This document shows, piece by piece, positions 8,995 through 18,233 of a stretch of 64,000 nt of DNA (within the stretch, counting starts at the first letter, position 1; each line of letters starts with the position of its first letter). The DNA is from Paracoccus caeni. Its GTDB lineage: Bacteria > Pseudomonadota > Alphaproteobacteria > Rhodobacterales > Rhodobacteraceae. The position numbers and the translations under genes are program-made. A model generated the notes under the pieces. That model made no database searches. It had not been told where the DNA came from and saw nothing but the letters and a program-made list of their open reading frames with translations. The stretch is from NCBI RefSeq assembly GCF_016629665.1, contig NZ_JAEPRQ010000008.1:1-64000 (forward strand), in the 5' to 3' direction.

Positions 8995-10182
8995 ATGATC
9001 TCTGTCGCGCCAGACCTTGTCCAGCCAGACGAAGATTGGCGCGCAGGCGGCTTTGGGCTTTATGTCCACTGGCCCTTTTGCGCCGCCAAATGCCCCTATT
9101 GCGATTTCAACAGCCATGTCGTCGCCTCGGTCGATCAGAGCCGCTGGGCGGCGGCGTTGGCCGGTGAGATAGCACGTCTTGGCGCAGAGCTGCCGGGTCG
9201 GCATCTGGGCAGCATCTTCTTTGGCGGCGGGACGCCGTCACTCATGGCGCCAGAGACCGTGGACGCGGTGATACGGGCGGCGCGGGCGGCCTGGGGTTTT
9301 ACCAACGATATCGAGATTTCACTGGAGGCCAATCCGACCAGCGTCGAGAAAGGCCGTTTCGGGGCTTATGCCGAGGCTGGGGTCAACCGACTGTCGATGG
9401 GCGTTCAGGCGCTGAACGATGACGATCTGCGGCGGTTGGGGCGGATGCATAGCGTGGCCGAGGCTCGCGCAGCCTTTGATGTCGCAAGGTCGTGTTTTGA
9501 TCGTGTCAGCTTTGATCTTATCTATGCGCGACAGGGACAGGGCCGGGCCGAGTGGCGGGCCGAGTTGAAGGACGCGCTGACGATGGCGGTGGATCACCTA
9601 TCGCTTTACCAACTAACGATCGAACCCGGGACGGCTTTCGGCGCCCGCGCGGCAGCCGGGAAGCTACGCGATCTGCCGGATGAAGATGTCTCCGCCGATA
9701 TGTATCACGACACGCAGGAAATCTGCGACGCCGCCGGTATGTCTGGCTATGAAATCTCGAACCACGCGCGGGATAGTGCCCAAAGCAGGCACAATCTGGT
9801 CTATTGGCGTCAGGGGGATTGGGCCGCCGTCGGGCCCGGCGCTCATGGCAGGATCACGCTTCCGGGTGGTCGATACGCGACCGAGGCGCATATGGCGCCC
9901 GGGGCGTGGATCGACGCCGTAGAACGTGACGGAACGGGAGAGTCACTTAGAGAGTTTGTGCCCGACGACGAGCGCGCGACCGAATATCTGTTGATGGCGT
10001 TGCGATTGTCGGAAGGTCTTGACGAGACGCGATATGCGCGGCTGGCAGGGCGTGGTTTTGACGAGGGCGTGGTTGAACGACTGATGGAACTGGACATGAT
10101 TGAACGGAGCGGCGACGCAATAAGGACAACGCCGACGGGTCGCCCCCTGCTGAACGCCATTCTCCGCGAACTGGCTGCCTGA
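8995..10182 (+). CDS. hemW: Radical SAM heme chaperone HemW
   Basis: HemW is a coproporphyrinogen-oxidase-like radical SAM protein that binds heme and delivers it to membrane targets. The iron-sulfur signature CAAKCPYCDFNSH (Cys-x3-Cys-x2-Cys), preceded by GLYVHWPF, lies near the N-terminus, followed by FFGGGTPSLM (SAM binding) and EANPTSVE. I chose the ATG at 8995 because GGTGGA lies upstream; an in-frame ATG at 8971 lacks a clear ribosome site and would add eight residues. Length about 395 residues is normal. The absence of the extra N-terminal Cys found in HemN argues against a true coproporphyrinogen dehydrogenase. Confidence 0.93.
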   Translation: MISVAPDLVQPDEDWRAGGFGLYVHWPFCAAKCPYCDFNSHVVASVDQSRWAAALAGEIARLGAELPGRHLGSIFFGGGTPSLMAPETVDAVIRAARAAWGFTNDIEISLEANPTSVEKGRFGAYAEAGVNRLSMGVQALNDDDLRRLGRMHSVAEARAAFDVARSCFDRVSFDLIYARQGQGRAEWRAELKDALTMAVDHLSLYQLTIEPGTAFGARAAAGKLRDLPDEDVSADMYHDTQEICDAAGMSGYEISNHARDSAQSRHNLVYWRQGDWAAVGPGAHGRITLPGGRYATEAHMAPGAWIDAVERDGTGESLREFVPDDERATEYLLMALRLSEGLDETRYARLAGRGFDEGVVERLMELDMIERSGDAIRTTPTGRPLLNAILRELAA

Positions 10183-10183
10183 G

Positions 10184-10537
10184 ATGCGGATTCTTTGGCT
10201 AAGCATCGGCTGGACTGCATTGATTTTGGGCGTGATCGGGATCGCGCTTCCGGTGATGCCTACTGTTCCGTTTCTTCTGGTCGCCGTATGGGCGTTCGCG
10301 CGCAGCTCACCCCGGCTGCGCGCCCGCATCCTGCGTCATCCGACCTATGGGCCGCCGATCCGTGCGTGGCAGGACCGCGGCGCGGTCGGACGCTGGGCGA
10401 AGATCTGGGCAGTGACCGCAATGGCCGGTGGAATCTGTATCGCATTGATCCTAGGCCTGCCGCTTTGGATGGTAGCGATTCAATTCGGAATTTGCTCTGC
10501 AGTCGGAGCGTTCGTGGTCACGAGACCAGAAATGTAG
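10184..10537 (+). CDS. YbaN family (DUF454) inner-membrane protein
   Basis: A 117-residue protein with an N-terminal hydrophobic hairpin (LSIGWTALILGVIGIALPVMPTVPFLLVAVWAFARSSP), a basic cytoplasmic loop (RHPTYGPPIRAWQDRGAV) and a second hydrophobic pair. The LPVMPTVPFLL and HP.YGP.I..W motifs define the DUF454/YbaN family, whose function is unknown. It starts one base after the hemW stop, so it belongs to the rph-rdgB-hemW transcription unit. Confidence 0.85.
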   Translation: MRILWLSIGWTALILGVIGIALPVMPTVPFLLVAVWAFARSSPRLRARILRHPTYGPPIRAWQDRGAVGRWAKIWAVTAMAGGICIALILGLPLWMVAIQFGICSAVGAFVVTRPEM

Positions 10538-10580
10538 CTATATATATAGTGGGTTATATGAAAAAAACCGCTATATATGC
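10537..10580. terminator. AT-rich inverted repeat between convergent ybaN and parB
   Basis: GCTATATATATAGTGG (10537-10552) can pair with CCGCTATATATGC (10568-10580) across a loop containing seven consecutive A residues (10561-10567). It exactly fills the gap between the two convergent stop codons. The A-run is in the loop and not after the stem, so it is not a textbook intrinsic terminator. Its AT content contrasts with the GC-rich surroundings. Confidence 0.55.
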
Positions 10581-11473
10581 TAGTTTCCGCCCAATAGCTG
10601 ACACAGTGCGTCTAGCTGATCGAGGTCACGATAGGTCACTGTTAAGGTGCCGCCGCCAGAATCCACATGGTTGATCACAACCTGCATTTTCAGGTGTGCT
10701 GAAAGATCGCCCTCAAGCGCGCGGGTGTCTGCATCTTTCTCGGAAGCCCCCGACGACCGCCGGGTCGGTGCGGATGTTCCCGGCTCAGATTTCTTACGTA
10801 CCAAGCCTTCGGTTTCACGGACCGAGAGCCCGCCATCGATGACGCGACGCGCCAATGCAACGGGATTATCGGCGGTAATCAGCGCCCTAGCGTGACCAGC
10901 CGAAAGCTTACCCTCTTTAACGAAATCCTGAATAGAATCCGGCAGGTTCAGAAGCCGCAGCAGGTTCGCAATGTGGCTGCGGCTCTTATTGAGCGCATCC
11001 GCGAGCTTTTCCTGGGTATGGCCGAAGCGATCCATGAGCTGGCGATAGGAAGCCGCCTCTTCGATTGCATTCAGATCGGCGCGCTGGATATTTTCGATGA
11101 TCGCGACTTCCAGAACTTCGGTATCCGAAAACTCACGGATGATCACCGGCAGCTCATGAAGCTGCGCCATCTGGGCCGCCCGCCAACGGCGCTCACCCGC
11201 AACGATCTGATACAAGCCTTCATCGCGCGGATGCGGGCGGACGATCAATGGCTGCAGAACGCCGCGCTGACGCAGCGAATCCGCGAGCTCTTGGAGCGCT
11301 GTCGGTTCAAAGCTCCGACGCGGCTGATCGGGGTTTGCAGTGATCTGCTCGATCGGAATCATCGTGCCTTCGCGCGATGTCTGCGAGGCGGTCGCGCCAG
11401 AGATGTCCATATCTGCCATGAGCGCAGAAAGACCGCGGCCCAAACCTCGTTTGGCAGTTTTGTGATCGGACAT
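10580..11473 (-). CDS. parB: Chromosome-partitioning protein ParB
   Basis: ParB is the CTP-dependent clamp that loads at parS and spreads to form the segregation complex at the origin. The 297-residue protein contains the N-terminal ParB/Srx domain with the CTP-binding motif GERRWRAAQMA, the LNAIEEAASYRQLMDRFGHTQ region, the helix-turn-helix NKSRSHIANLLRLLNLP, and a C-terminal dimerisation region ending LDQLDALCQLLGGN. A clear GGAGG precedes the start. The start and the parA stop share one base. Two parS sites lie at 12821 and 14696. Confidence 0.97.
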   Translation of the reverse strand: MSDHKTAKRGLGRGLSALMADMDISGATASQTSREGTMIPIEQITANPDQPRRSFEPTALQELADSLRQRGVLQPLIVRPHPRDEGLYQIVAGERRWRAAQMAQLHELPVIIREFSDTEVLEVAIIENIQRADLNAIEEAASYRQLMDRFGHTQEKLADALNKSRSHIANLLRLLNLPDSIQDFVKEGKLSAGHARALITADNPVALARRVIDGGLSVRETEGLVRKKSEPGTSAPTRRSSGASEKDADTRALEGDLSAHLKMQVVINHVDSGGGTLTVTYRDLDQLDALCQLLGGN

Positions 11474-12258
11474 CAGGCTTCCTCCGGGACAAGCTTAAGG
11501 CGTTGGGCGAATTCTTTTGCGAATTGCAGATAGGCGGCGCTGCCTTTTGACGACGGATCGTAAAGCAGCACAGGTTGCGCATGCGACGGCGCTTCGGACA
11601 CCCGAACATTGCGAGGAATCACGGTTGGAAAAACCAGATCGCCAAGCGTGGCGCGCGCGTCCGCCTCGACCTGCTGTGATAGGTTGTTGCGATAGTCCGA
11701 CATCGTTAGCAGAACGCCGTTAACCCGGAGATTCGGATTTCCGCTTTGCCGGACATGCTTTACCGTGGTCAAAAGCTGAGAAAGGCCCTCGAGCGCGTAA
11801 AATTCGGCTTGAAGAGGCACCAACACCGCGTCCGACGCCATCATGGCGTTGATCGTCAGCAATCCGAGCGCCGGTGGACAGTCAATCAGGATGGTTGTTC
11901 CGTTAGTAGCAGCATCTAGCTTTTTACGTAGGAGTCGTGTCCGGTCCTGCATCTGGGATAGTTCAACATCGGCAGACGCAAGATCTGGTGTCGCGGGGAC
12001 GATGCTAAGATTAGCGATATGCGTAGATTGCGAACAATCTTCCAGCGATTCCGGTCCCGCGAGCAAATCATAAACAGTCCGCTCACGCCGTTCCGATCCG
12101 ATACCCAGGCCTGTTGATGCGTTGCCCTGAGGGTCCAGATCGACGAGAATCGTCGGATGCCCAGAAATCGCGAGTGCGGCCCCAAGGTTAATAGCGGTCG
12201 TCGTCTTTCCGACCCCGCCCTTCTGGTTCGCGATCGCAATCACGCTTTGCTCAGACAT
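11473..12258 (-). CDS. parA: Chromosome-partitioning ATPase ParA
   Basis: ParA is the Walker-type ATPase that moves ParB-parS complexes apart after origin replication. The deviant Walker A motif KGGVGKTTTAINLGAAL is near residue 11, the A' motif is TILVDLDPQGNASTGLG, and Walker B is TTILIDCPPALGLLTINA. I place the start at the ATG at 12258 ([12 protein letters not shown]): GAGGT lies upstream and the gene then overlaps the rsmG end by only 8 bp. The longer frame upstream is rsmG coding sequence. Length 261 residues. Confidence 0.97.
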   Translation of the reverse strand: MSEQSVIAIANQKGGVGKTTTAINLGAALAISGHPTILVDLDPQGNASTGLGIGSERRERTVYDLLAGPESLEDCSQSTHIANLSIVPATPDLASADVELSQMQDRTRLLRKKLDAATNGTTILIDCPPALGLLTINAMMASDAVLVPLQAEFYALEGLSQLLTTVKHVRQSGNPNLRVNGVLLTMSDYRNNLSQQVEADARATLGDLVFPTVIPRNVRVSEAPSHAQPVLLYDPSSKGSAAYLQFAKEFAQRLKLVPEEA

Positions 12259-12847
12259 GAAATACCTCGCTGATCTCGAGTATTGCTGCGCCATCTTGCG
12301 ATGCACTTGGGTGGGCTTTCACTTTGAATTTCCACTCTTTTTCTGCATCGGACATCTCTTCCTTCCAATGACGGCCCTTCATAAGCCACGCCGTCCCTTC
12401 CGGTGCCAAGTGACGCTGTAAATATGGCATAAGCCGGGGCAGCGGAGCAAGGGCGCGCGCGCTGAGATAGGCAGCATTCAGCGGATCCAGCTCTTCTATG
12501 CGCTTGTTTTCGACATTTACATTCGTCAGCGATAGCTCCCGGATAACCGTGCGTAAAAAGGCCACCTTCCGGCTATCACTCTCAACCAACGTAAAATCCG
12601 TGGTTGCTTCTACGTGGGCTATTGCAAGGACAAGGCCCGGGAAACCGCCACCGCTTCCAAGATCGACCCACCGGCCGTTTATGGGGCAGCAAAGTTGGGA
12701 AAGTTGAAGGCTGTCCTCAATGTGACGCGCTTTTATATCATTTAGCGATGCTGGTGCGACCAGGTTAATTTTAGGGTTCCAGCGCCTGACAAGCTGTTCA
12801 AATTGATCCAGCTTCTGAAGCGTTTCACGTGAAACAATCTCGCTCAT
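12251..12847 (-). CDS. rsmG: 16S rRNA (guanine-527-N7) methyltransferase RsmG
   Basis: RsmG (GidB) methylates N7 of G527 in 16S rRNA using SAM; loss gives low-level streptomycin resistance in many bacteria. The SAM-binding motif [17 protein letters not shown] sits near residue 65, followed by [18 protein letters not shown]. Length 198 is typical. The start overlaps the mnmG stop by 4 bp. Codons 4-8 (Val-Ser-Arg-Glu-Thr) are encoded by a parS palindrome, so the N-terminal sequence is constrained by the DNA site. Confidence 0.96.
   Translation of the reverse strand: MSEIVSRETLQKLDQFEQLVRRWNPKINLVAPASLNDIKARHIEDSLQLSQLCCPINGRWVDLGSGGGFPGLVLAIAHVEATTDFTLVESDSRKVAFLRTVIRELSLTNVNVENKRIEELDPLNAAYLSARALAPLPRLMPYLQRHLAPEGTAWLMKGRHWKEEMSDAEKEWKFKVKAHPSASQDGAAILEISEVFHV
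12821..12836. other. parS centromere site 1 (inside rsmG 5' end)
   Basis: CGTTTCACGTGAAACA matches the ParB consensus TGTTTCACGTGAAACA at 15 of 16 positions and contains the perfect 14-bp palindrome GTTTCACGTGAAAC. It lies 5 kb from the putative origin and 0.6 kb from parA. Confidence 0.93.
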
Positions 12848-14712
12848 GCTTTACGCCGTTGCAATGTCCTTGAAACCGCAAGCAAAAGCGAAAGTGCTGC
12901 CGGGGTCATCCCTTCGATCCTTGCTGCAGCGGCAAGGGTTGTTGGGCGGCGGGCTTCGAGTTTCGCGCGGAGTTCCCCTGAGAGACCCGAAATCGCGCTA
13001 TAGTCCAAATCGAGCGGAAGTAGGACAGCCTCATCGGCACGCAAAGCCTCGGCATCGCGAGCCTGCCGATCAACATACTGATGATAAAGTGCGTCGATCC
13101 TAACCTGCTCGATAGCGTGGGGTGACATATCTTCAAGAGCGGGCACGAGCTTTGTAACTGCAGCGAAATCTATATCCGCCATCCCAAGCAACGCAAAAGC
13201 TGACCGGTTCTGGCCATCTTGCCGGATCGCCAAGCCCTCGCGTTGAAGCTTCGTCGGCGAAAATATTGCCTCGTCGGCCAATTTTCGGGTTTGATGATAG
13301 GCTTCCTGTTGTCGATCGAAAAGAATTCTCCGCCTCTCCGATATTAGGCCAAGCTCGATACCGAGAGGCGTCAGCCGCCGATCCGCATTATCAGCGCGCA
13401 GCGTAAGTCTGAATTCAGCCCGAGAGGTGAACATTCGATACGGTTCCGTCACCCCGCGACTTGTCAGATCGTCGATCATGACGCCAATATAAGATTCGGT
13501 GCGGCTGAAACTAATCGGAGAGCCCCCCTTCGCCGCCAATGCGGCGTTCAATCCGGCGACCAGCCCTTGCGCCCCAGCTTCTTCATAGCCTGTGGTTCCG
13601 TTAATCTGACCTGCGAGGTACAAGCCCTCAACATTCCGAAGTTTTAGCGTAGAATCAAGGGCTTGTGGGTCGACAAAATCGTACTCAACAGCATAGCCCG
13701 GTTGGAGAATCTCAACGTTCTCCAACCCAACGATAGTACGTACGTATTTCTGTTGCACATCAGCCGGGAGTGAAGTGGAAATCCCATTTGGATAGACAGT
13801 CGGATCATTCAGACCTTCAGGTTCGAGAAAAACCTGATGCGAGCTTTTGTCGGAGAAGCGAACCACTTTGTCTTCGATGGACGGGCAATAGCGCGGTCCC
13901 TTGCCGGTGATATGGCCACCATACATCGCAGATTTGGAGAGGTTTTTTTTAATAATTTCATGTGTTTCCGCGTTAGTGTGCGTAATTCCACATGCAATCT
14001 GCGGTGCTTCCGGCGCTACATTCAAATATGAGAACATCACCGGCGAATCGTCGCCTGGCTGTTTTTCCAGGCGGGACCAATCGATAGTATTGCCATCCAA
14101 CCTGGGCGGTGTTCCGGTCTTTAGCCGCCCAAGCGGCAATTCGAATCTTTGAATAGACCGCGCCAGCCCAGTAGAGGCTTTGTCTCCCCAACGCCCGGCA
14201 GGGCGGCTGACGTCTCCAATATGAATGATCCCGTTCAGAAAGGTACCCGTCGTCAGAACAACACTTGTCGCTGCAAGCTCAGCGCCATTTGAAAGCGTTA
14301 CACCTGTAACGCGAGTATCGTTGCCCGTAAGCGCCTCAACCTCGGCATAGATAAGCTCAAGCCCATCTACCTTTCGGACTGCTTGCATCGCGGCCGCCCT
14401 ATAGAGCGCGCGATCCATCTGCGCGCGCGGGCCCTGAACGGCTGGACCTTTCCGACGGTTCAACAGCCTGAACTGGATTCCCGCACGATCAGCAATAACG
14501 CCCATCAGACCGTCTAGAGCGTCAATTTCGCGAACTAGATGGCCCTTTCCCAGTCCACCGATAGCGGGGTTGCATGAAAGGGTTCCGATATCTTCCGGTC
14601 GCATCGTAACAAGCGCAGTGAGCGCGCCCGCGCGTGCAGAAGCAGCAGCCGCTTCGAGGCCTGCATGACCGCCTCCGATCACTATGACGTCGTAATGTTT
14701 CACGTGAAACAC
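12844..14712 (-). CDS. mnmG: tRNA U34 carboxymethylaminomethyl synthase subunit MnmG
   Basis: MnmG (GidA) binds FAD and NADH and, with MnmE, modifies the wobble uridine of several tRNAs. The Rossmann FAD motif [19 protein letters not shown] is near residue 10; [28 protein letters not shown]-like and the C-terminal [20 protein letters not shown] regions are all characteristic. The 622-residue length is normal. The first six residues MFHVKH are encoded by a perfect parS site that includes the start codon. The gene overlaps rsmG by 4 bp and abuts mnmE, its functional partner. Confidence 0.97.
   Translation of the reverse strand: MFHVKHYDVIVIGGGHAGLEAAAASARAGALTALVTMRPEDIGTLSCNPAIGGLGKGHLVREIDALDGLMGVIADRAGIQFRLLNRRKGPAVQGPRAQMDRALYRAAAMQAVRKVDGLELIYAEVEALTGNDTRVTGVTLSNGAELAATSVVLTTGTFLNGIIHIGDVSRPAGRWGDKASTGLARSIQRFELPLGRLKTGTPPRLDGNTIDWSRLEKQPGDDSPVMFSYLNVAPEAPQIACGITHTNAETHEIIKKNLSKSAMYGGHITGKGPRYCPSIEDKVVRFSDKSSHQVFLEPEGLNDPTVYPNGISTSLPADVQQKYVRTIVGLENVEILQPGYAVEYDFVDPQALDSTLKLRNVEGLYLAGQINGTTGYEEAGAQGLVAGLNAALAAKGGSPISFSRTESYIGVMIDDLTSRGVTEPYRMFTSRAEFRLTLRADNADRRLTPLGIELGLISERRRILFDRQQEAYHQTRKLADEAIFSPTKLQREGLAIRQDGQNRSAFALLGMADIDFAAVTKLVPALEDMSPHAIEQVRIDALYHQYVDRQARDAEALRADEAVLLPLDLDYSAISGLSGELRAKLEARRPTTLAAAARIEGMTPAALSLLLAVSRTLQRRKA
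14696..14711. other. parS centromere site 2 (over the mnmG start codon)
   Basis: TGTTTCACGTGAAACA is a perfect match to the 16-bp ParB-binding consensus. It overlaps the first codons of mnmG (start at 14712) and lies about 3.2 kb from the putative oriC. Confidence 0.95.
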
Positions 14713-15978
14713 CTACTTTCCGATGCAAAACGAGCTGAAGATCACATCCAAATACTCTTCCGCACCGATTCTGCCAAGTAAACGATCAAGTGAAGATGCT
14801 GCTGTTCGGATAGATTCCGCAAGTAATTCGGGCTCCACGTCCTCGGTGCGATGAAGAGCGTTTCTAGCATCCATCAAGGAGAGCAGTTGGCGTTCATGGC
14901 TGACTATACCTGCAATCGCTACGCGCTTCGATAACACCTGATGGATCAGATCAAGAAGATCGTCGATCCCAATGCCAGTGGTGTTGGATATGGACACATC
15001 GCCGTGCTCCGAGCTTAGGTCCGCCATCGTTCGGACCAAAATATCACCTGTTTCCCAAAGGCCCTCATCCCGGCTTCCGGTCGAGGACAGATGCAGCCGA
15101 AGGTCTGCCGATATTGCCCTCTGTTTAGCCCGATCGACTCCCATCCTCTCGATTCGGTCGTCCGATTCACGAAGGCCTGCAGTGTCGAGAAAGGTAACCG
15201 GCAGCCCCTTCAGATCAATTCGAAGCTCAATCACATCTCGCGTTGTCCCTGCGACGTCGGAAACAATTGCGACCTCTCTTCTAGCCACTCTATTGATAAA
15301 ACTAGATTTTCCGGAATTTGGTGGTCCAATGATCGCGATCTCGAACCCTCGGCGAACACTTTCCGCCGCAGCATAGCCCGCAATCTGTGAATCCAGTTCC
15401 CTGCGAAGCACGTCGAGTAATTCGTGAACCTCTACCGGAACATCCTCAGGCACATCTTCGTCAGCGAAATCGACACTCGACTCCACCAGCGCTCCAGCCC
15501 TGATCAGAAGGCCGCGCCACCGCTCTGCATGCCGCCCAAGCTCTCCACCCGCCAAGCGCAGGGCCAGCCGACGTTGCGCCTCAGTCTCAGCCTCCAGAAG
15601 ATCGCCCAGACCTTCGACTTCTGCCAGATCCATCCGCCCATTCAGGAATGCGCGCCGCGTAAATTCGCCCGCATCAGCCAATCGCAAACCAGATTCGCCG
15701 AGTAACATCATTACGCGCCTGACAATGACCGGCGCCCCATGAAGATGCAGCTCAACGACCTCTTCGCCGGTGAAGCTGCTTTCGTGCGAAAACCAGATGA
15801 CCAGCGCTTGATCGAGGACGTCGTCTCCGTCCCGCAGATCGCGTAGATAGGCTCGCCGAGCCTCCGGCAAGGCGCCTGTCAAATTCTCGACGGCAGCCTT
15901 CGACCCAGATCCGCTCAGCCGAATAATGGAAACGCCACCCCGCCCCGGCGGAGTGGCTTCTGCAAAAATCACGTCCAT
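14713..15978 (-). CDS. mnmE: tRNA-modification GTPase MnmE
   Basis: MnmE is the G-protein partner of MnmG in wobble-uridine modification. The N-terminal tetrahydrofolate domain starts DVIFAEATPPGRGGVSIIRLSG. The G domain has G1 GPPNSGKSSFINR, G2/G3 region DVAGTTRDVIELR and DTAGLRE. The C-terminus ends with the conserved FCIGK. The G4 motif, usually NKxD, reads T-M-A-D with Met at about residue 318 where Lys is expected (see findings). Length 421 is slightly short. The start is supported by GGAGA upstream. It abuts mnmG with no gap. Confidence 0.95.
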   Translation of the reverse strand: MDVIFAEATPPGRGGVSIIRLSGSGSKAAVENLTGALPEARRAYLRDLRDGDDVLDQALVIWFSHESSFTGEEVVELHLHGAPVIVRRVMMLLGESGLRLADAGEFTRRAFLNGRMDLAEVEGLGDLLEAETEAQRRLALRLAGGELGRHAERWRGLLIRAGALVESSVDFADEDVPEDVPVEVHELLDVLRRELDSQIAGYAAAESVRRGFEIAIIGPPNSGKSSFINRVARREVAIVSDVAGTTRDVIELRIDLKGLPVTFLDTAGLRESDDRIERMGVDRAKQRAISADLRLHLSSTGSRDEGLWETGDILVRTMADLSSEHGDVSISNTTGIGIDDLLDLIHQVLSKRVAIAGIVSHERQLLSLMDARNALHRTEDVEPELLAESIRTAASSLDRLLGRIGAEEYLDVIFSSFCIGK

Positions 15979-16001
15979 GACGTCTCCGTCAGATTGCGCC
16001 C

Positions 16002-17273
16002 TCAGGCGTTCATCGAGTCGAAGAATTCAGAATTGGTTTTCGTCTGCTTCAACTTCGAGATCAGGAACTCGATTGCGTCCGTCGTTCCCATCGGATTCAG
16101 AATTCTGCGCAGCAGATAGGTCTTCTGCAGATCCTTCGCATCGACAAGAAGCTCTTCTTTCCGCGTGCCCGACTTCAGGATATCCATCGCCGGGAATACA
16201 CGCTTATCAGCAACCTTACGATCCAGAACGATCTCGCTGTTACCCGTACCTTTGAATTCCTCAAAGATCACTTCATCCATGCGCGAACCCGTATCGATCA
16301 GCGCCGTAGCAATGATCGTCAACGACCCACCTTCTTCGATATTCCGCGCCGCGCCGAAGAATCTCTTCGGCCGCTGCAGGGCATTTGCATCAACGCCACC
16401 GGTCAGAACTTTACCCGAGCTTGGCACGACGGTGTTAAATGCCCTACCAAGTCTTGTGATCGAGTCCAACAAGATCACAACATCTCGTTTATGCTCTACC
16501 AGCCGCTTGGCCTTTTCGATCACCATTTCCGACACAGCGACGTGCCGACTGGCCGGCTCGTCGAAGGTTGATGAGATCACCTCACCGCGCACGCTGCGCT
16601 GCATATCGGTCACCTCTTCCGGCCGTTCATCGATCAGCAGAACGATCAGATAGCATTCGGGGTGGTTCTTCTCGATCGAGTGCGCAATGTTCTGCAGCAG
16701 CACCGTTTTACCCGTCCGCGGCGGCGCAACAATCAGCGACCGTTGCCCCTTACCAATCGGCGCAACCAGATCAATGATCCGTGCGCTGCGGTCCCTGATG
16801 GTCGGATCTTCGATCTCCATCTTCAGCCGATCATTCGGATAAAGCGGCGTCAGGTTGTCGAATGCCACCTTGTGCCGCGCCTTCTCGGGATCTTCAAAAT
16901 TGATCCTCTCGACCTTCGTCAGTGCAAAGTAACGCTCATTCTCACCAGGCGCGCGGATCACACCCTCGACAGTATCACCAGTGCGCAAAGCATACTGGCG
17001 GATCATGTCGGGGCTCACATAGATATCGTCAGGACCGGGCAGATAGTTCGCCTCGGTCGAGCGCAGAAAGCCAAAGCCATCCTGCACGACCTCAAGAACA
17101 CCTTCTCCACCGATATCCCAACCTTCCTCGGCATGCTCTTTCAGGATCGAGAACATCATCTCGCCCTTGCGCATGGTCGAGGCGTTCTCGATCTCCCATT
17201 CCTCTGCCATGGACAGCAGATCGGCGGGGCTCTTCGCCTTCAATTCAGACAGATTCAAACGTTCTTCGGTCAT
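16002..17273 (-). CDS. rho: Transcription termination factor Rho
   Basis: Rho is the hexameric RNA helicase that ends transcription of untranslated RNA. The N-terminal Rho domain contains [20 protein letters not shown], the cold-shock-like RNA-binding domain has [23 protein letters not shown], and the ATPase core has [21 protein letters not shown] (Walker A) and [15 protein letters not shown] (Walker B). The chosen start, ATG 17273, has AGGTGA six bases upstream; the longer reading frame lacks support. Length 423 residues. It is followed on the same strand by mnmE with a 23-bp gap. Confidence 0.97.
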   Translation of the reverse strand: MTEERLNLSELKAKSPADLLSMAEEWEIENASTMRKGEMMFSILKEHAEEGWDIGGEGVLEVVQDGFGFLRSTEANYLPGPDDIYVSPDMIRQYALRTGDTVEGVIRAPGENERYFALTKVERINFEDPEKARHKVAFDNLTPLYPNDRLKMEIEDPTIRDRSARIIDLVAPIGKGQRSLIVAPPRTGKTVLLQNIAHSIEKNHPECYLIVLLIDERPEEVTDMQRSVRGEVISSTFDEPASRHVAVSEMVIEKAKRLVEHKRDVVILLDSITRLGRAFNTVVPSSGKVLTGGVDANALQRPKRFFGAARNIEEGGSLTIIATALIDTGSRMDEVIFEEFKGTGNSEIVLDRKVADKRVFPAMDILKSGTRKEELLVDAKDLQKTYLLRRILNPMGTTDAIEFLISKLKQTKTNSEFFDSMNA

Positions 17274-17405
17274 ATGGTCACCTATCACCACCTCCACGGC
17301 ATCGCATGGCAGGGGTACGGTCAATGTATCATCGGGAATCCCCGTACCGGACGGTCGGGCTTGGCGTGCAGATAGGCCTTCACAGACCGCGAGTCAATAT
17401 TTGAC

Positions 17406-17852
17406 TCAGAATTTGACGATCACCGACAGCACAATCACCACCATCAGCGCGGTCGGCAGCTCGTTCATCATCCGGTAATAGCGCCCGGCACGCGCTTGTC
17501 CCGCCGCCAGAAGCCGTCTCTCACGCGCGCACCACATATGGAACCAGGTCATCGCCAGCACGGCGGCTGCCTTGCTCCATGGCCAGATCATCGCCCAACT
17601 GACGATACCCGGCGTCAGCACCAGACATAAACCGCTTAGCCATGTCGCGATCATCGCGGGGTTCATGATCAGTCGCAGCAGCTTCTGCTCCATAACCACA
17701 AAGCTCTCCGTCGGCTCACCGTTCAATGCCTTGCGCTCGGCATGATAGACGAACAGCCTTGGCAGATAGAACAACCCGGCCATCCACGAAATGACCGACA
17801 TGACGTGAAACGCCTTCACGTATGGATACAGGATCGCCAACAGGTCGGTCAT
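17406..17852 (-). CDS. hemJ: Protoporphyrinogen oxidase HemJ
   Basis: HemJ is the inner-membrane heme-dependent enzyme oxidising protoporphyrinogen IX to protoporphyrin IX, the penultimate step of heme synthesis in many alphaproteobacteria. The 148-residue protein has four hydrophobic helices, the N-terminal YPYVKAFHVMSVISWMAGLFYLPRLFVYH containing the conserved His of the family, and the basic RERRLLAAGQARAGRYYRMMNE segment. It is the first leftward gene beside the putative replication origin; hemE, often found here in Caulobacter-type origins, is absent. Confidence 0.92.
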   Translation of the reverse strand: MTDLLAILYPYVKAFHVMSVISWMAGLFYLPRLFVYHAERKALNGEPTESFVVMEQKLLRLIMNPAMIATWLSGLCLVLTPGIVSWAMIWPWSKAAAVLAMTWFHMWCARERRLLAAGQARAGRYYRMMNELPTALMVVIVLSVIVKF

Positions 17853-17975
17853 CGTGCCTCGTCTCTGCTTTCTTCAATATTAATAAGGTAAAGAAGATAA
17901 GGATGATGATGATGTAGGCCCTGTGGGTAGCAGGATAAACCCCAAACAGCCAGATCATCCACGGCCAATCGCCCT

Positions 17976-17984
17976 TGTGGATAA
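17976..17984 (-). other. Perfect DnaA box
   Basis: TGTGGATAA, the exact complement of the TTATCCACA consensus, beside the AT-rich tract of the putative oriC. Confidence 0.8.
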
Positions 17985-18224
17985 ATCGGTGACTGTTTAT
18001 CATTAACGCAAATTAGTGACTAAATATCAATATGATGAACTTTGGATAACTTTACGGGAAAACGCATCGCAGCGGCAGCTTTCCACAACCTGAGGATAGA
18101 GCCGTGTCATCTTGTCCCACTGTGGATGATCAGCGCTTGTTCATGATCCGTTCATCGCCATGCTGACCACACAAAATCCATCCCCAATCGGCGACACAGG
18201 CGCCAGACCGATTCCTCCTCAAAT

Positions 18225-18233
18225 TTATCCACA
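18225..18233 (+). other. Perfect DnaA box
   Basis: TTATCCACA, an exact consensus DnaA box, in opposite orientation to the one at 17976 and 249 bp from it. Confidence 0.8.

Noticed and set aside
17798..17812. Possible third parS near hemJ
   Set aside because: Only the right half ACGTGAAAC matches; the left half does not, so it is not a palindrome.
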